Shown here in pieces: positions 9,501-18,706 of a DNA stretch of 64,000 nt (positions are counted from its first letter, which is position 1; every line of letters starts with the position of its first letter). Source of the stretch: JALOLV01 sp046295175 (lineage in GTDB: Bacteria > Bacteroidota > Bacteroidia > Cytophagales > Spirosomataceae); contig JBKBNY010000011.1 of the NCBI GenBank assembly GCA_046295175.1, positions 118,669 to 182,668 on the forward strand. The letters are read 5' to 3'. Under the pieces are notes generated by a model, which did no database searches, had not been told where the DNA came from, and saw nothing but the letters and a program-made list of their open reading frames with translations. Both the position numbers and the translations under genes were made by a program.

Positions 9501-10118
9501 ATGAAACCATATATTGTAGGTATTACAGGCGGAAGTGCATCTGGCAAGACGTATTTTCTGCATAGTCTATTAGAATCCTTTTCCGAATCCGAAATCTGTT
9601 TGATTTCGCAAGACCACTATTATAAAACTCAAGCGTTTGTTCCGAAAGACGAAAACGGCGTAGAAAACTATGACCTCCCAGAGGCCATTGATTTTGAATT
9701 ATTCTCAAAACATATTGAGCAATTGAAACGCGGCGAAGAAGTACACCAAAAAGAATATGTCTTCAATAACCCCAACATTGTACCTAAAACGTTGGTTTTT
9801 AAGCCCGCTCCGATAATCGTTGTAGAAGGAATATTCGTTTTTCATTCGGCCGAAATCAATAAATTGCTCGATTTGAAGGTTTTTATTGATGCTAAAGAAC
9901 ACATCAAAATCAAACGCCGAATCATAAGAGATAACAACGAGCGTGGTTATGATTTGACCGATGTTTTGTATCGTTGGGAGAACCACGTTTCGCCAACTTA
10001 TGAAAAATACATCGAACCAACCAAATACGAAGCCGATATTGTCATAAACAACAATAAGCACTTTTATAATGGCCTCTCGATTCTAACCTCGTTTCTGAAA
10101 GACAAATTGGCTAAGTAG
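9501..10118 (+). CDS. udk: Uridine kinase
   Basis: The product has 205 residues, the usual length for uridine kinase. The P-loop GGSASGKT is at residues 10-17. It is followed by the family features QDHYY (about residues 37-41), the aspartate-rich DLPEAIDFE segment, and RRIIRDNNERG, which fits the lid and arginine region. It phosphorylates uridine and cytidine to UMP and CMP with ATP or GTP in pyrimidine salvage, in the cytoplasm. It is monocistronic: divergent from susC, with a hairpin terminator 88 nt downstream. Confidence 0.9.
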   Translation: MKPYIVGITGGSASGKTYFLHSLLESFSESEICLISQDHYYKTQAFVPKDENGVENYDLPEAIDFELFSKHIEQLKRGEEVHQKEYVFNNPNIVPKTLVFKPAPIIVVEGIFVFHSAEINKLLDLKVFIDAKEHIKIKRRIIRDNNERGYDLTDVLYRWENHVSPTYEKYIEPTKYEADIVINNNKHFYNGLSILTSFLKDKLAK

Positions 10119-10206
10119 TCAATCGAAAATTGTTAATCAAGTTTCGTAACTATCTGGTTATTAGACAATTATAATAATTCACGAATGCAAATTATTATTA
10201 AAGCAT

Positions 10207-10235
10207 AAAAAAAGCCACTTTCGAGTGACTTTTTT
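10207..10235. terminator. Bidirectional terminator between udk and the lipoprotein gene
   Basis: An A-run, an inverted repeat (AGCCACT/AGTGACT around TTCG) and a T-run lie between two convergent genes. On the minus strand the one imperfect pair becomes a G-U wobble, so the hairpin is best for the lipoprotein transcript, but it should serve both. Confidence 0.8.
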
Positions 10236-10273
10236 ACTATGAATTCTGTGCTTTCTATGAAACCTATGTGGTT

Positions 10274-10912
10274 TTAGATTCGTTGGCGTTTATCAATTCG
10301 ATACGGAATCTCTTTGGCTACCTGCGAGATTGAGCTTGTTGCCAGCCTGTGCGGAGTATCTAAATAATGGGTCGGTCTCTGGAAGCTATTGGTTGACCAT
10401 ATCATTTCGCCCGTAGCGGCATCAAACAGCCGAACTTCTGACTCAACGCCGTCGCGAAAACTCGGTCCACCGAAGGAACTTCTGCGAGAAACAATGACTT
10501 GAGAATGTCCCCACAAAACGGCATCTACGCCCAAAATACGAGCCAATTCGCCTTTATCCATCATAGCAACTTGGTTGATTCTGACACCCTTATCGGCCAA
10601 AATTTTATTGGTTTTATTAAAATCTTGGATTCTCATCATAATCCTGCCTTTTTGAATCTGCTTGGCGATATTCAAGAAAAGGTCTTTTTGTAAATCTAAA
10701 GCTCCTTGGCGTTCTTGCTCGGTCATACGTTTATCTACCGATTCTTTCTCACGATTGGCCGTAGAATTAAAAGCGACATCGAAAGGTAAAATCGCAATCT
10801 CACGGTGCGAAGACCTCAACTGATTGAAATTGGGCGAAGTAAAATTCTGTTGGGTAGAGCAGCTACTCAGAGCTACCACCACCAATGCTATGATAAAATG
10901 ATACGCTTTCAT
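10274..10912 (-). CDS. Hypothetical lipoprotein
   Basis: The product has 212 residues. The N-terminus is a lipoprotein signal ending in the lipobox ALSSC (Cys18). The mature part begins with an IAILPFDVAF strand and ends with a motif-like GVDAVLWGHSQVIVSRRSSF followed by VRLFDAATGEMIWS. This is the pattern of periplasmic or outer-membrane lipoproteins of the CsgG/GNA1162/FlgO-like fold, in which a variable-ligand lobe ends with a description of a generated product. That resemblance is by eye only. No neighbour suggests a pathway. Confidence 0.65.
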   Translation of the reverse strand: MKAYHFIIALVVVALSSCSTQQNFTSPNFNQLRSSHREIAILPFDVAFNSTANREKESVDKRMTEQERQGALDLQKDLFLNIAKQIQKGRIMMRIQDFNKTNKILADKGVRINQVAMMDKGELARILGVDAVLWGHSQVIVSRRSSFGGPSFRDGVESEVRLFDAATGEMIWSTNSFQRPTHYLDTPHRLATSSISQVAKEIPYRIDKRQRI

Positions 10913-10994
10913 CTTCTTAATGGTTTTCTTGATAACGAAAAATGTACGTTTTTCATTATCATAAATGCGGATTTGAAAGAAATGGTTGTATTGA

Positions 10995-11029
10995 CAAAAA
11001 ACCGTGTCACGCTGAGTCGTGGCACGGTT
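10995..11029 (-). terminator. Terminator of the M20 amidohydrolase gene
   Basis: A 12-bp stem with one wobble (AACCGTGCCACG/CGTGACACGGTT on the minus strand, loop ACTCAG) is followed by TTTTTTGTC, 45 nt past the stop at 11074. This is a strong intrinsic terminator. Confidence 0.9.
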
Positions 11030-11073
11030 AATTTATCCAAAATCGTAAATCCAAAATCCGCAATCAAAAAATT

Positions 11074-12708
11074 CTATTTCCCTCCCCCAAACTCTTTTAG
11101 TTGGTCTTCTCGTAGGGTTGGGTATTTGATACCAAGTTGTTCGAGATAATTTTTGTATTTGCTTGGGTCGTAGTAATATTTGCTCATTTCGGGCCTAAAT
11201 TTCTCCATGATTTCTTTGTTTAAGTGAATCGCGGGTTTGTCAGTCGGCGAAATGAGTGGCGAATATTTTATCTCTTTTGTTTGCTCTTTGTTGTAGTAAT
11301 CCCACGCTTTCTGAATCACTTCGGGCTTCATTAGCATATCAAGCAGGGTCATTGCCTCTACCTTTGCCCCAGCCGTACAACCTTTATGAGCGATTGGCGT
11401 AGCCATCGTGATGGCATTTGCCCAATGATGCCCCGGCATACCCGGCATATTTGACGGATAACGCAAAACAACCGTAGGCAAAGCCCACGAAATATCAGCG
11501 ATGTCGTCCGAGCCAGCTTGTCGAACAATCGAAGGCGAATAAACAGGCTCGCTCATGGTATCGAGTTTTACGGCTAAACCGTCAATCTTGGCTGCTCCGA
11601 GTTCTTTTTGTGATGCTTTTGCCAAAAGGTTATCTTCTTCAGACCACTTCGGTAAACCTACCCGCTTGATGTTGTTATACATTGTTTCGGCAATCACTTT
11701 ATTGAAATGCCCCGGCCATGCACTACCCAAAATCTCATACGTAAATTTTGTATCGGTCATCATGGCAGCACCCTGAGCCATTTTCAGGCCATTTTCAAAC
11801 AGATTTCTGATTTTAGGATAGGTACGTTCTCTAAAATAATACCAAACGGCCGCCTTCGATGGCACAACGTTTGGTTGGTCGCCACCATCAGAGATTACGT
11901 AATGAGAGCGTTGCGTTGTTTCGAGGTGTTCACGCTTAAAATTCCACCCGATGTTCATCAATTCTACGGCATCTAAGGCACTTTTACCACGCCACGGAGC
12001 CCCCGCTGCATGGGCCGATGAACCTTCAAAATAGAACTTTACCGAAACCAAACCGTTATTTCCGGCATCGCCCCACGAAACCCCGAGGTTATCGGCAACG
12101 TGTGTAAAAATACAAGCATCTACATCTTTAAAATAACCATCTCGTACATAAATCGCCTTAGCACCTACTTGCTCTTCGGCTACGCCCGGCCACAAAACCA
12201 GCGTACCAGAGAGTTTTTCACGCTCCATGATTTCTTTTACCGCCAAAACAGCCGTTAGGTTGAGGGCTTGTCCCGAATTATGCCCTTCGCCGTGTCCGGG
12301 AGCTCCATCTATAATCGGAGATTTGTAAGCAACACCGGGTTTTTGAGAGGCTTTTGGGATACAGTCAATATCCGAACCGATGGCAATCACGGGCTTACCC
12401 GAACCCCACTTGGCTAACCAAGCGGTAGGCATTCCTGCTATTCCGCGTTCTATCTTAAATCCATTTTTTTCGAGGATTTCGGTCAAATACCGAGAGGTTT
12501 CAAATTCTTGAAAACCCAATTCGGCAAAACTAAAAATCATATCATTGACATCGGCCGTAAACTTTTGGCGTTCTTCGATTTTCTGAACGACCTCTTGCTT
12601 TAGTAATTCGAGCTTGTCGGGAGGTGGTGGTGCCGCAGCTTTTTTCTTTTGGGCAAATACAAACGTGCCGCAAAACAGCGACATGATGATGAAGCAGGTT
12701 TTTCTCAT
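11074..12708 (-). CDS. Secreted M20-family amidohydrolase (AbgB-like)
   Basis: The product has 544 residues with a signal peptide (to FVFAQ, about residue 20), followed by a Lys/Ala/Pro-rich linker. The metallopeptidase core shows IAIGSDIDCIP, then APGHGEGHNSGQALN (metal-ligand histidine region, about residues 136-150), VAEEQVGAKAIYVRDG (catalytic Glu region) and later PGMPGHHWANA. This pattern matches M20 aminoacylase/aminobenzoyl-glutamate hydrolase (AbgB-type) enzymes, which cleave N-acyl or N-aroyl amino acids. Export distinguishes it from cytoplasmic AbgB, so it probably acts on extracellular amides in the periplasm. The actual substrate is not evident. Confidence 0.88.
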   Translation of the reverse strand: MRKTCFIIMSLFCGTFVFAQKKKAAAPPPPDKLELLKQEVVQKIEERQKFTADVNDMIFSFAELGFQEFETSRYLTEILEKNGFKIERGIAGMPTAWLAKWGSGKPVIAIGSDIDCIPKASQKPGVAYKSPIIDGAPGHGEGHNSGQALNLTAVLAVKEIMEREKLSGTLVLWPGVAEEQVGAKAIYVRDGYFKDVDACIFTHVADNLGVSWGDAGNNGLVSVKFYFEGSSAHAAGAPWRGKSALDAVELMNIGWNFKREHLETTQRSHYVISDGGDQPNVVPSKAAVWYYFRERTYPKIRNLFENGLKMAQGAAMMTDTKFTYEILGSAWPGHFNKVIAETMYNNIKRVGLPKWSEEDNLLAKASQKELGAAKIDGLAVKLDTMSEPVYSPSIVRQAGSDDIADISWALPTVVLRYPSNMPGMPGHHWANAITMATPIAHKGCTAGAKVEAMTLLDMLMKPEVIQKAWDYYNKEQTKEIKYSPLISPTDKPAIHLNKEIMEKFRPEMSKYYYDPSKYKNYLEQLGIKYPTLREDQLKEFGGGK

Positions 12709-12916
12709 TTGATGTTATAGTTTAGGGAAATATAAATTTAGCTTAAAGTTTCATAGCTTCAAAGTTTAGGTTTACAAACATTCTGAAACAATAAAACATT
12801 TAAACTTTTTAAGTAGTTAATTGTTAATCGAAATTCATAATAGCCTGATTATCAATAGTCTATTGCCGATTAACCATTAACGAATAACATAAACTAATTT
12901 ATATCAAGCACTTAAT

Positions 12917-13510
12917 CTAAAAATACCATTTATCGAGCATCAATTTAAACGCAACGCCTGCCACAAACGATGATACAACGAGGTTCCATGTCTGTTTTTT
13001 GAGTTTTAATCCATCCAACAGTAAAAAACTCAGAGCCATCACGAGAGCTACGATGATTAGCTGCCCAAACTCAAGCCCAATATTGAATGCAAAAAGCTGC
13101 ATAACGATGTTTTCGTCTTTGCCTAAAAGACTACGCAGATAATTAGAAAAGCCCATGCCGTGAATCAATCCAAAACCAGCGGCAATCGGGTATCTGAGTG
13201 GCGAAAACGTTTCTTTTTGTAATACACTCTCCGAACTTATATGAAATAAATTAGTGATACAGGTCACGAGAATCGTAACAGGAATCAAAAACTCAATAAA
13301 GTCGGTACTATACGTAATGACCTTATTGGTTGCTAAGGCCAAAGTGATAGAATGTCCAACCGTAAAAGCAGTTACCAGCACCAAAACCCGTTTCCAATCC
13401 CAAATTCGATAGATAGCACACAAAGCCACAACGAATAAAATATGGTCGTAACCATTCAAATCTGTGATATGCTCGTAACCAAGTTGTAAATAGGCAATAA
13501 ATTCAGACAT
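12917..13510 (-). CDS. HupE/UreJ family membrane protein
   Basis: The product has 197 residues and is almost entirely hydrophobic, with about five or six membrane spans. It carries the family histidines in GYDHILFVVAL (about residues 20-30), FTVGHSITLALA (about 49-60) and GFGLIHGMGFSNYL. HupE/UreJ proteins are accessory permeases linked in other bacteria to nickel (hydrogenase and urease) supply. No hydrogenase or urease gene is nearby and many Bacteroidota carry orphan copies, so a nickel role is not shown here. It is divergent from the alkane hydroxylase gene. Confidence 0.85.
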   Translation of the reverse strand: MSEFIAYLQLGYEHITDLNGYDHILFVVALCAIYRIWDWKRVLVLVTAFTVGHSITLALATNKVITYSTDFIEFLIPVTILVTCITNLFHISSESVLQKETFSPLRYPIAAGFGLIHGMGFSNYLRSLLGKDENIVMQLFAFNIGLEFGQLIIVALVMALSFLLLDGLKLKKQTWNLVVSSFVAGVAFKLMLDKWYF

Positions 13511-13542
13511 AGCTTAGGGTAAACAGTTCAACTAATTATTAG

Positions 13543-13550
13543 CAAAAGTA
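13543..13550 (-). promoter_or_regulatory. Candidate -7 box for the HupE/UreJ gene
   Basis: TACTTTTG on the minus strand matches TAnnTTTG and lies 32 nt upstream of the start codon. The matching -33 TTTG (13575-13578 on the minus strand) is at 24 nt, longer than usual. Confidence 0.4.
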
Positions 13551-13597
13551 TAAGATTTGTAATATATTGGTAATCAAATAGCTACATTTTTTATCTG

Positions 13598-14713
13598 ATG
13601 AACAATTTTAAGAAGTTAGGCTTTTTAGCATCGCATTTTTTGGTGATACTTTCGGTCGTTGGCTACTACTTTCATAGCCATAATTGGGTTTTCTTTGCCA
13701 CCATTTATGCCTACGGTTTAGTGCCGATTCTGGATGAAGTTGTGGGCAAAGATTATCAGAATGTGCAAAAAGAACAGTTTGAGGCTTTGCTCAATGATAA
13801 ATTCTACGATATTGCCGTTTATAGCCATGTTTACCTGCAATATTTTATGCTGGGTTGGGTTTCATATATTTTGGTTTTTGATGGATTGACAACATTTCAG
13901 ATGATTGGAGCAATCATAAGCCAAGGCGTTTATGCTTCGTCGATTATCAATGTAGCCCACGAATTAGGGCATCGCCAGCACCCATTGGCACAAATTCACG
14001 CCCGATTGGCTCTGATTTCGGTCAGTTACATGCACTTTGTCATTGAGCATAACCGCGGGCATCATGTACACGTAGCTACTCCGCTCGACCCCGCAACCGC
14101 CAAGAAAAATCAAACCATTTTTTCGTTTTGGAAACAAACACTCGTCGGGAGTTTCAGAAGTGCGTGGCAAATCGAACAAAAACGCCTCGAAAAACAAGGA
14201 AAAAACCCGAATGGAATCCAAAACGAAATGTATCGTGTAATCTTATTCCCGATTTTACTCTGTACAATTATGACATTGACAATGAGTTTTTTATCGGGTA
14301 GATTTGAATGGATAATCCCTGTATTCTTCATTGTACAAAGCGTTATCGCAATACTCTCGCTCGAATGTGTCAATTACATCGAGCATTACGGAATCACCCG
14401 CCGAGAAGTCTCCGAAGGACGCTACGAGCGAGTCAATCCGCTTCATTCTTGGAACGCCAACCATCTTTACAGCAACCTGATGCTTTTTCATCTCCAACGC
14501 CACTCCGACCACCATGCTTTTGCCTCACGGCCCTATCAAGTACTCAGGCATTTCGACGAAAGCCCCCAGCTCCCATTTGGTTATCCGATAATGCTCTTGA
14601 TGTCGCTGTGTCCGCCGCTTTGGTTTCGGGTCATGAATAAACGTCTCGAAGAATGGCAAAAAAATGCTTACGATGCCGAGCATATCACAAAGGTCGTCAA
14701 GCAGTTTGTCTGA
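13598..14713 (+). CDS. alkB: AlkB-type alkane 1-monooxygenase
   Basis: The product has 371 residues and is an integral membrane di-iron hydroxylase. All the histidine boxes are present: HELGHR (residues 121-126), EHNRGHH (150-156), the NYIEHYGI segment (259-266) and LQRHSDHHA (299-307). The N-terminal half has several hydrophobic spans. The family inserts oxygen at the terminal carbon of medium-chain alkanes or related chains, using electrons from rubredoxin. No rubredoxin or rubredoxin reductase gene is adjacent. In Bacteroidota AlkB-like proteins may act on other hydrophobic substrates, so the alkane role is an inference from the family. Confidence 0.93.
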   Translation: MNNFKKLGFLASHFLVILSVVGYYFHSHNWVFFATIYAYGLVPILDEVVGKDYQNVQKEQFEALLNDKFYDIAVYSHVYLQYFMLGWVSYILVFDGLTTFQMIGAIISQGVYASSIINVAHELGHRQHPLAQIHARLALISVSYMHFVIEHNRGHHVHVATPLDPATAKKNQTIFSFWKQTLVGSFRSAWQIEQKRLEKQGKNPNGIQNEMYRVILFPILLCTIMTLTMSFLSGRFEWIIPVFFIVQSVIAILSLECVNYIEHYGITRREVSEGRYERVNPLHSWNANHLYSNLMLFHLQRHSDHHAFASRPYQVLRHFDESPQLPFGYPIMLLMSLCPPLWFRVMNKRLEEWQKNAYDAEHITKVVKQFV

Positions 14714-14783
14714 TAGCTCAATTATACGGTTTTGTTTAATCGGTTAAATCTTCGATATTTGAACAAAAAACAAAACCTCGACT

Positions 14784-16670
14784 ATGAAAAAACTGATTTT
14801 TCTGTTTCTCATCAACTTTTCGCTATTTGCCCAAAATAGTATCATACCAGCACCCGTCAGCTACGAAAGCAAACCCACGATGTTTATGTTCGATAATCGT
14901 GTGAGTATCGACGTCGTTGACGATAATCCAGATGCCAAAGCTATCGCCGAATTCTTCGCCAATACGTTTGGTTCTGCCAATCAGAAGATTCCTTTCAAAA
15001 AAGTTCCGACTCCAGCAATGGACAATCGTGTTATCTATTTTGAAATCAATAAAACTCCTAATACCGTCATTGGCAATGAAGGTTATACGCTCGATATTGA
15101 TGAATACAGTGTAAAAATCGCTGCCAACAAGCCAGCTGGCCTTTTCTACGGGATTCAGACATTCAGACAAATGCTCACAACTATGTTTGAGCGTAAAGAT
15201 ATGGCTATGATGATGATGTCGCCGTTGATGGGCTGCAAAATCGTCGATTATCCACGTTTTGGATGGAGAGGACTCATGCTTGATGTAAGCCGTAATTTCT
15301 TTACCAAAGAAGAAGTAAAACAGTACATAGACCTGATGGCTCGTTACAAATTCAATGTTCTGCACTGGCATTTAACCGATGACGAAGGCTGGAGATTGGA
15401 GATTAAGTCATTACCAAAACTAACCGAGGTTGGTGCATACCGAGTAAAACGTTACGGCCATTTTGGTGATAGAGAAGTCCCAAAAGCAGGAGAAAAAGCC
15501 GATGATGGCGGTTTTTATACTCAAGAAGATGCCAAAGAGATAATCAAATACGCTGCCGAAAGAAGTGTTACAATCGTTCCAGAAATTGATGTACCAGGGC
15601 ATAGTATGGCTGCTTTGGCGGCGTATCCAGAGTTGTCTTGCAAAAAAGAACCTAAGTACGTAAACCCAGGAGCTAAGTTTGCTGAATGGTACGGAGATGG
15701 TAAATTCAAAATGTTGATTGAGAATACCCTAAACCCATCCGACGAAAAGGTTTATGAGTTTTTGGATAAAGTTTTTGGCGAAGTAGCGGCCATTTTCCCA
15801 TCAAAATACATACACGTTGGTGGCGATGAGTGCTATCACGGATACTGGGAAGCCGATAAAGGATGCCAAGCGTTTATGAAGAAAAATAATATCAAAGACA
15901 CCCACGGATTGCAGAGTTATTTCATGAAACGAGTTGAAAAAATCGTTTCGAGCAAAGGCAAAAAAATGATTGGTTGGGATGAAATCTTAGATGGTGGATT
16001 GGCCGATGGTGCGGCTGTGATGTCTTGGAGAGGTATGAAAGGTGGTATCGAAGCCGCCAAACAAGGTCACGAAGTAGTAATGACCCCCACAACTTATTGC
16101 TACTTAGATTATACGCAAGGCGACCACACGCTCGAAACCCCAATCTATGCCGATTTGAGTTTGAAGAAGTCTTACGAGTTTGAGCCTGTACCCGATGGTG
16201 TTGATGCTAAATTGATTTTGGGCGGACAAGGCAACCTCTGGACCGAGCAAATTGCTACCCTTCGCCACGCTTATTACATGACTTATCCACGCTCATTTGC
16301 GATTGCAGAATCGTTGTGGAGTCCGAAAGAGAAAAAGAATTGGGATAATTTTGTAGGTCGAGTAGAAAATCATTTCGCTCGATTCGATGCCTCCGAAACC
16401 AGCATTTCAAAAGCCATATACGACCCAATCGTAACAACCAAAAAAGATGGCAATAAGTTAATCTGCACCATTGGTTCGGATTTGCAAAATATGGAATTTT
16501 ATTATACGCATGATAACTCATTCCCCGATAAGTACGCCATCAAATATACACAGCCATTTGAGGTTCCCGAAGGCCCAGTAACCATCAAAGTTGCAGCCTA
16601 CCGTAATGGTCAACCGATTGGTCGTCAGTTATCAATCAAGCGTGAAGAATTACTCAAAAGAGCAAAATAA
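14784..16670 (+). CDS. Beta-N-acetylhexosaminidase, glycoside hydrolase family 20
   Basis: The product has 628 residues and starts with a signal peptide (MKKLIFLFLINFSLFAQ). Order: a GH20b-like N-terminal domain (about residues 20-150); a catalytic TIM barrel from RGLMLDVSRNFF, with HWHLTDDEGWR and the substrate-assisted catalytic pair Asp348-Glu349 in HVGGDEC; then a short C-terminal beta domain like those of chitobiase-type enzymes. It removes terminal GlcNAc or GalNAc from glycans or chito-oligomers in the periplasm or outside. The next gene on the same strand is murQ, which suggests a role in recycling amino sugars, including peptidoglycan-derived ones. Confidence 0.95.
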   Translation: MKKLIFLFLINFSLFAQNSIIPAPVSYESKPTMFMFDNRVSIDVVDDNPDAKAIAEFFANTFGSANQKIPFKKVPTPAMDNRVIYFEINKTPNTVIGNEGYTLDIDEYSVKIAANKPAGLFYGIQTFRQMLTTMFERKDMAMMMMSPLMGCKIVDYPRFGWRGLMLDVSRNFFTKEEVKQYIDLMARYKFNVLHWHLTDDEGWRLEIKSLPKLTEVGAYRVKRYGHFGDREVPKAGEKADDGGFYTQEDAKEIIKYAAERSVTIVPEIDVPGHSMAALAAYPELSCKKEPKYVNPGAKFAEWYGDGKFKMLIENTLNPSDEKVYEFLDKVFGEVAAIFPSKYIHVGGDECYHGYWEADKGCQAFMKKNNIKDTHGLQSYFMKRVEKIVSSKGKKMIGWDEILDGGLADGAAVMSWRGMKGGIEAAKQGHEVVMTPTTYCYLDYTQGDHTLETPIYADLSLKKSYEFEPVPDGVDAKLILGGQGNLWTEQIATLRHAYYMTYPRSFAIAESLWSPKEKKNWDNFVGRVENHFARFDASETSISKAIYDPIVTTKKDGNKLICTIGSDLQNMEFYYTHDNSFPDKYAIKYTQPFEVPEGPVTIKVAAYRNGQPIGRQLSIKREELLKRAK

Positions 16671-16733
16671 TTAAGTTTTCTTGATTACTTTTTGGTAATT
16701 TCTAATTCATTCTTCCAAAACTTCATTCAAGAG

Positions 16734-16764
16734 TTCGATACCCAAATGTTTTTCTGTAACTTTG
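16734..16764 (+). promoter_or_regulatory. Candidate promoter for murQ
   Basis: TTCG at 16734-16737 is followed after 19 nt by TAACTTTG (16757-16764), a full match to the -7 box with ideal spacing. It lies 38 nt before the murQ start, so murQ can be transcribed independently of the upstream hexosaminidase gene. Confidence 0.55.
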
Positions 16765-16802
16765 GGTCTCGAACTTTTTGAACTTACAACAAACTAAAAA
16801 GC

Positions 16803-17627
16803 ATGAGTCTTGGCTTAGAAAAACTATCTACCGAAGCAACATCACATTATGATAACCTCGAAAAAATGTCGGTTCGACAATTGCTCGAAGGTATCAATAA
16901 CGAAGATAAGACGGTTCCGTATGCCGTAGAGAAAGAAATACCGAAAATCGAAGCCCTTGTCAATCAGATTGTTCCGAGAATGAAACGCGGTGGTCGAATT
17001 TTCTATATCGGAGCCGGCACAAGCGGTAGGTTAGGTGTTGTAGATGCTTCAGAATGTCCTCCAACGTTTGGTGTACCACACGGAATGGTCGTCGGCATAA
17101 TGGCTGGGGGCGATAAAGCCATCCGTAAAGCGGTCGAAAACGCCGAAGACGATGAGCAACAAGCGTGGATAGACCTCCAAAAACATAAAATTAACGAAAA
17201 CGATACACTGATTGGCATAGCTGCATCGGGACGTACGCCTTATGTGGTGGGTGGCCTGCGTGATGCTCGCAAAAACGGAATCTTGACGGGCTGTGTTGTA
17301 TGTAATTCGGGAAGTGCCGTAGCCGCCGAAGCGGAGTATCCGGTAGAGGTTGTGGTAGGGCCAGAATTTGTTACGGGTAGTACTCGTATGAAATCTGGTA
17401 CGGCACAAAAGTTAGTTCTGAATATGATTTCGACTTCGGTTATGATTCAATTGGGGCGTGTGCGTGGCAATAAAATGGTTGATATGCAGCTTACCAACCT
17501 CAAATTAGTTGATAGAGGTAGCCGAATGGTCAAAAACGAATTAAATATCAGTTACGAAGAAGCCCGTGAATTATTACTTAAATTTGGTAGTGTTCGCAAA
17601 GCTGTCGATGCTTACAGAAATTCATAA
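16803..17627 (+). CDS. murQ: N-acetylmuramic acid 6-phosphate etherase
   Basis: The product has 274 residues. The SIS-domain sugar-phosphate loop GAGTSGRLG is followed by VDASECPPTFG, with the catalytic Glu84. The second family glutamate is Glu115 (ENAEDD). The C-terminal part holds GSTRMKSGTAQKLVLNM and NKMVDMQLTN, both hallmarks. It cleaves the D-lactyl ether of MurNAc-6-phosphate to give GlcNAc-6-phosphate, the key step in recycling cell-wall muramic acid, in the cytoplasm. It follows the GH20 gene by 132 nt on the same strand. Confidence 0.96.
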   Translation: MSLGLEKLSTEATSHYDNLEKMSVRQLLEGINNEDKTVPYAVEKEIPKIEALVNQIVPRMKRGGRIFYIGAGTSGRLGVVDASECPPTFGVPHGMVVGIMAGGDKAIRKAVENAEDDEQQAWIDLQKHKINENDTLIGIAASGRTPYVVGGLRDARKNGILTGCVVCNSGSAVAAEAEYPVEVVVGPEFVTGSTRMKSGTAQKLVLNMISTSVMIQLGRVRGNKMVDMQLTNLKLVDRGSRMVKNELNISYEEARELLLKFGSVRKAVDAYRNS

Positions 17628-17633
17628 AATCTA

Positions 17634-17664
17634 AGATTCGGATTCGTTTACGAGTCCGAAATCT
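17634..17664. repeat. Intergenic imperfect palindrome
   Basis: AGATTCGGATTCG and CGAGTCCGAAATCT flank a TTTA loop, forming a 13-bp hairpin with one bulge and one wobble, 6 nt after the murQ stop. It has no T-run. It could be a repeat element of the REP type or a structure separating murQ from the next gene. Confidence 0.5.
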
Positions 17665-17678
17665 CTAAAATTCAAATC

Positions 17679-18668
17679 ATGTGGTCGTGGTTTTCGTTAG
17701 AATGGTTTAAGTGGAGTACCCTGCGAGGCTTCGTCTGGGAGCATCCGCTATACCTTTACGGAATCGCTGGCATACCAATTCTATTTCTACTCCGATGGCT
17801 GTTTTACAGCCGCGAACAGCAAAAACTTGGGCTTTCGTTGAGTGGTCCGCAACTTCGCACCCACTGGATTACCTATCTACGATTCATTCCACCACTTCTT
17901 TTTTCGCTCGGAATCGCCCTGATAATCGTTTCTTTGGCTCGTCCGCAGCGTGTAAAAGAAAGCAAAGAGGCTTACTCTGATGGCATAGATATTATGCTGG
18001 CAATGGATGTGTCGGAGTCTATGCTCGCAAAAGATTTATTACCAAATCGCCTCGAAGCCGCCAAAAATGTCGCCCGAGGATTTATCGGGGGGCGTTTTCA
18101 AGACCGAATCGGGCTAGTGGCTTTTGCAGGGGAGGCGTATTCTATCTCTCCGCTTACAACCGACTACGAAATGCTCAACCAATACCTCGATGAAGTCAAT
18201 GATAATCTAATCACGATTTCGGGTACGGCCATTGGCGATGCCCTCGCTACAAGTATCAATCGCTTGAGAGAAGTTGCCTCAAAGAGTAAGGTAATCATCC
18301 TACTAAGCGATGGCGATAACATCGGCGGGAGTCTCGACCCAGCTATTGCTGCCGATTTGGCAAAATCATTCGGAATCCGCATCTATTCTATCATCGTTGG
18401 GCAAGACAGCGAAACCGAAAAAGTTGACGAAGGGACTCTCCGAGAGGTAGCTCGAATTGCCGATGGACAATTCTTTAGAGCAACCGATAATCAGGCCTTA
18501 AAAACAATTTTTGAACAAATCAACCGTCTCGAAAAAGTAAAAATTGAGCAAAATGTCTATCGCGATGTCGAAGACTATTACTACATCTATCTCAACTGGG
18601 CTATTGTTTTCTTATTACTTGCCTTTCTGTTTAAGACTACATTTATTGGAAATATTTTAGAAGACTGA
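17679..18668 (+). CDS. BatA-like VWA-domain membrane protein
   Basis: The product has 329 residues. It has an N-terminal membrane span (about residues 25-43), a second span (about 68-86), a von Willebrand A domain with an intact metal site (DVSES, residues 110-114; then the SGTAIGDAL threonine region and LLSDGDN), and a C-terminal span followed by a short tail. This is the layout of BatA in the Bacteroides aerotolerance operon. No MoxR ATPase, DUF58 or BatB/C/D gene is nearby, so it appears as a solitary copy. The VWA domain presumably binds a partner protein in the periplasm. Confidence 0.85.
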   Translation: MWSWFSLEWFKWSTLRGFVWEHPLYLYGIAGIPILFLLRWLFYSREQQKLGLSLSGPQLRTHWITYLRFIPPLLFSLGIALIIVSLARPQRVKESKEAYSDGIDIMLAMDVSESMLAKDLLPNRLEAAKNVARGFIGGRFQDRIGLVAFAGEAYSISPLTTDYEMLNQYLDEVNDNLITISGTAIGDALATSINRLREVASKSKVIILLSDGDNIGGSLDPAIAADLAKSFGIRIYSIIVGQDSETEKVDEGTLREVARIADGQFFRATDNQALKTIFEQINRLEKVKIEQNVYRDVEDYYYIYLNWAIVFLLLAFLFKTTFIGNILED

Positions 18669-18671
18669 TAT

Positions 18672-18696
18672 TTGTACAACGACTTTTTAAGTCGTT
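18672..18696. repeat. REP-like hairpin, left copy
   Basis: This 25-nt element contains a perfect 9-bp stem, CAACGACTT/AAGTCGTTG, with a TTT loop. Its full length is the exact reverse complement of the copy at 19352-19376, and the two bracket the transposase gene. Confidence 0.9.
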
Positions 18697-18706
18697 GCCA
18701 ACCAAT

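Noticed and set aside
18695..18706. TTG start for the RAYT transposase
   Set aside because: It lies in the right arm of the flanking hairpin; the ATG at 18707 fits the family N-terminus.
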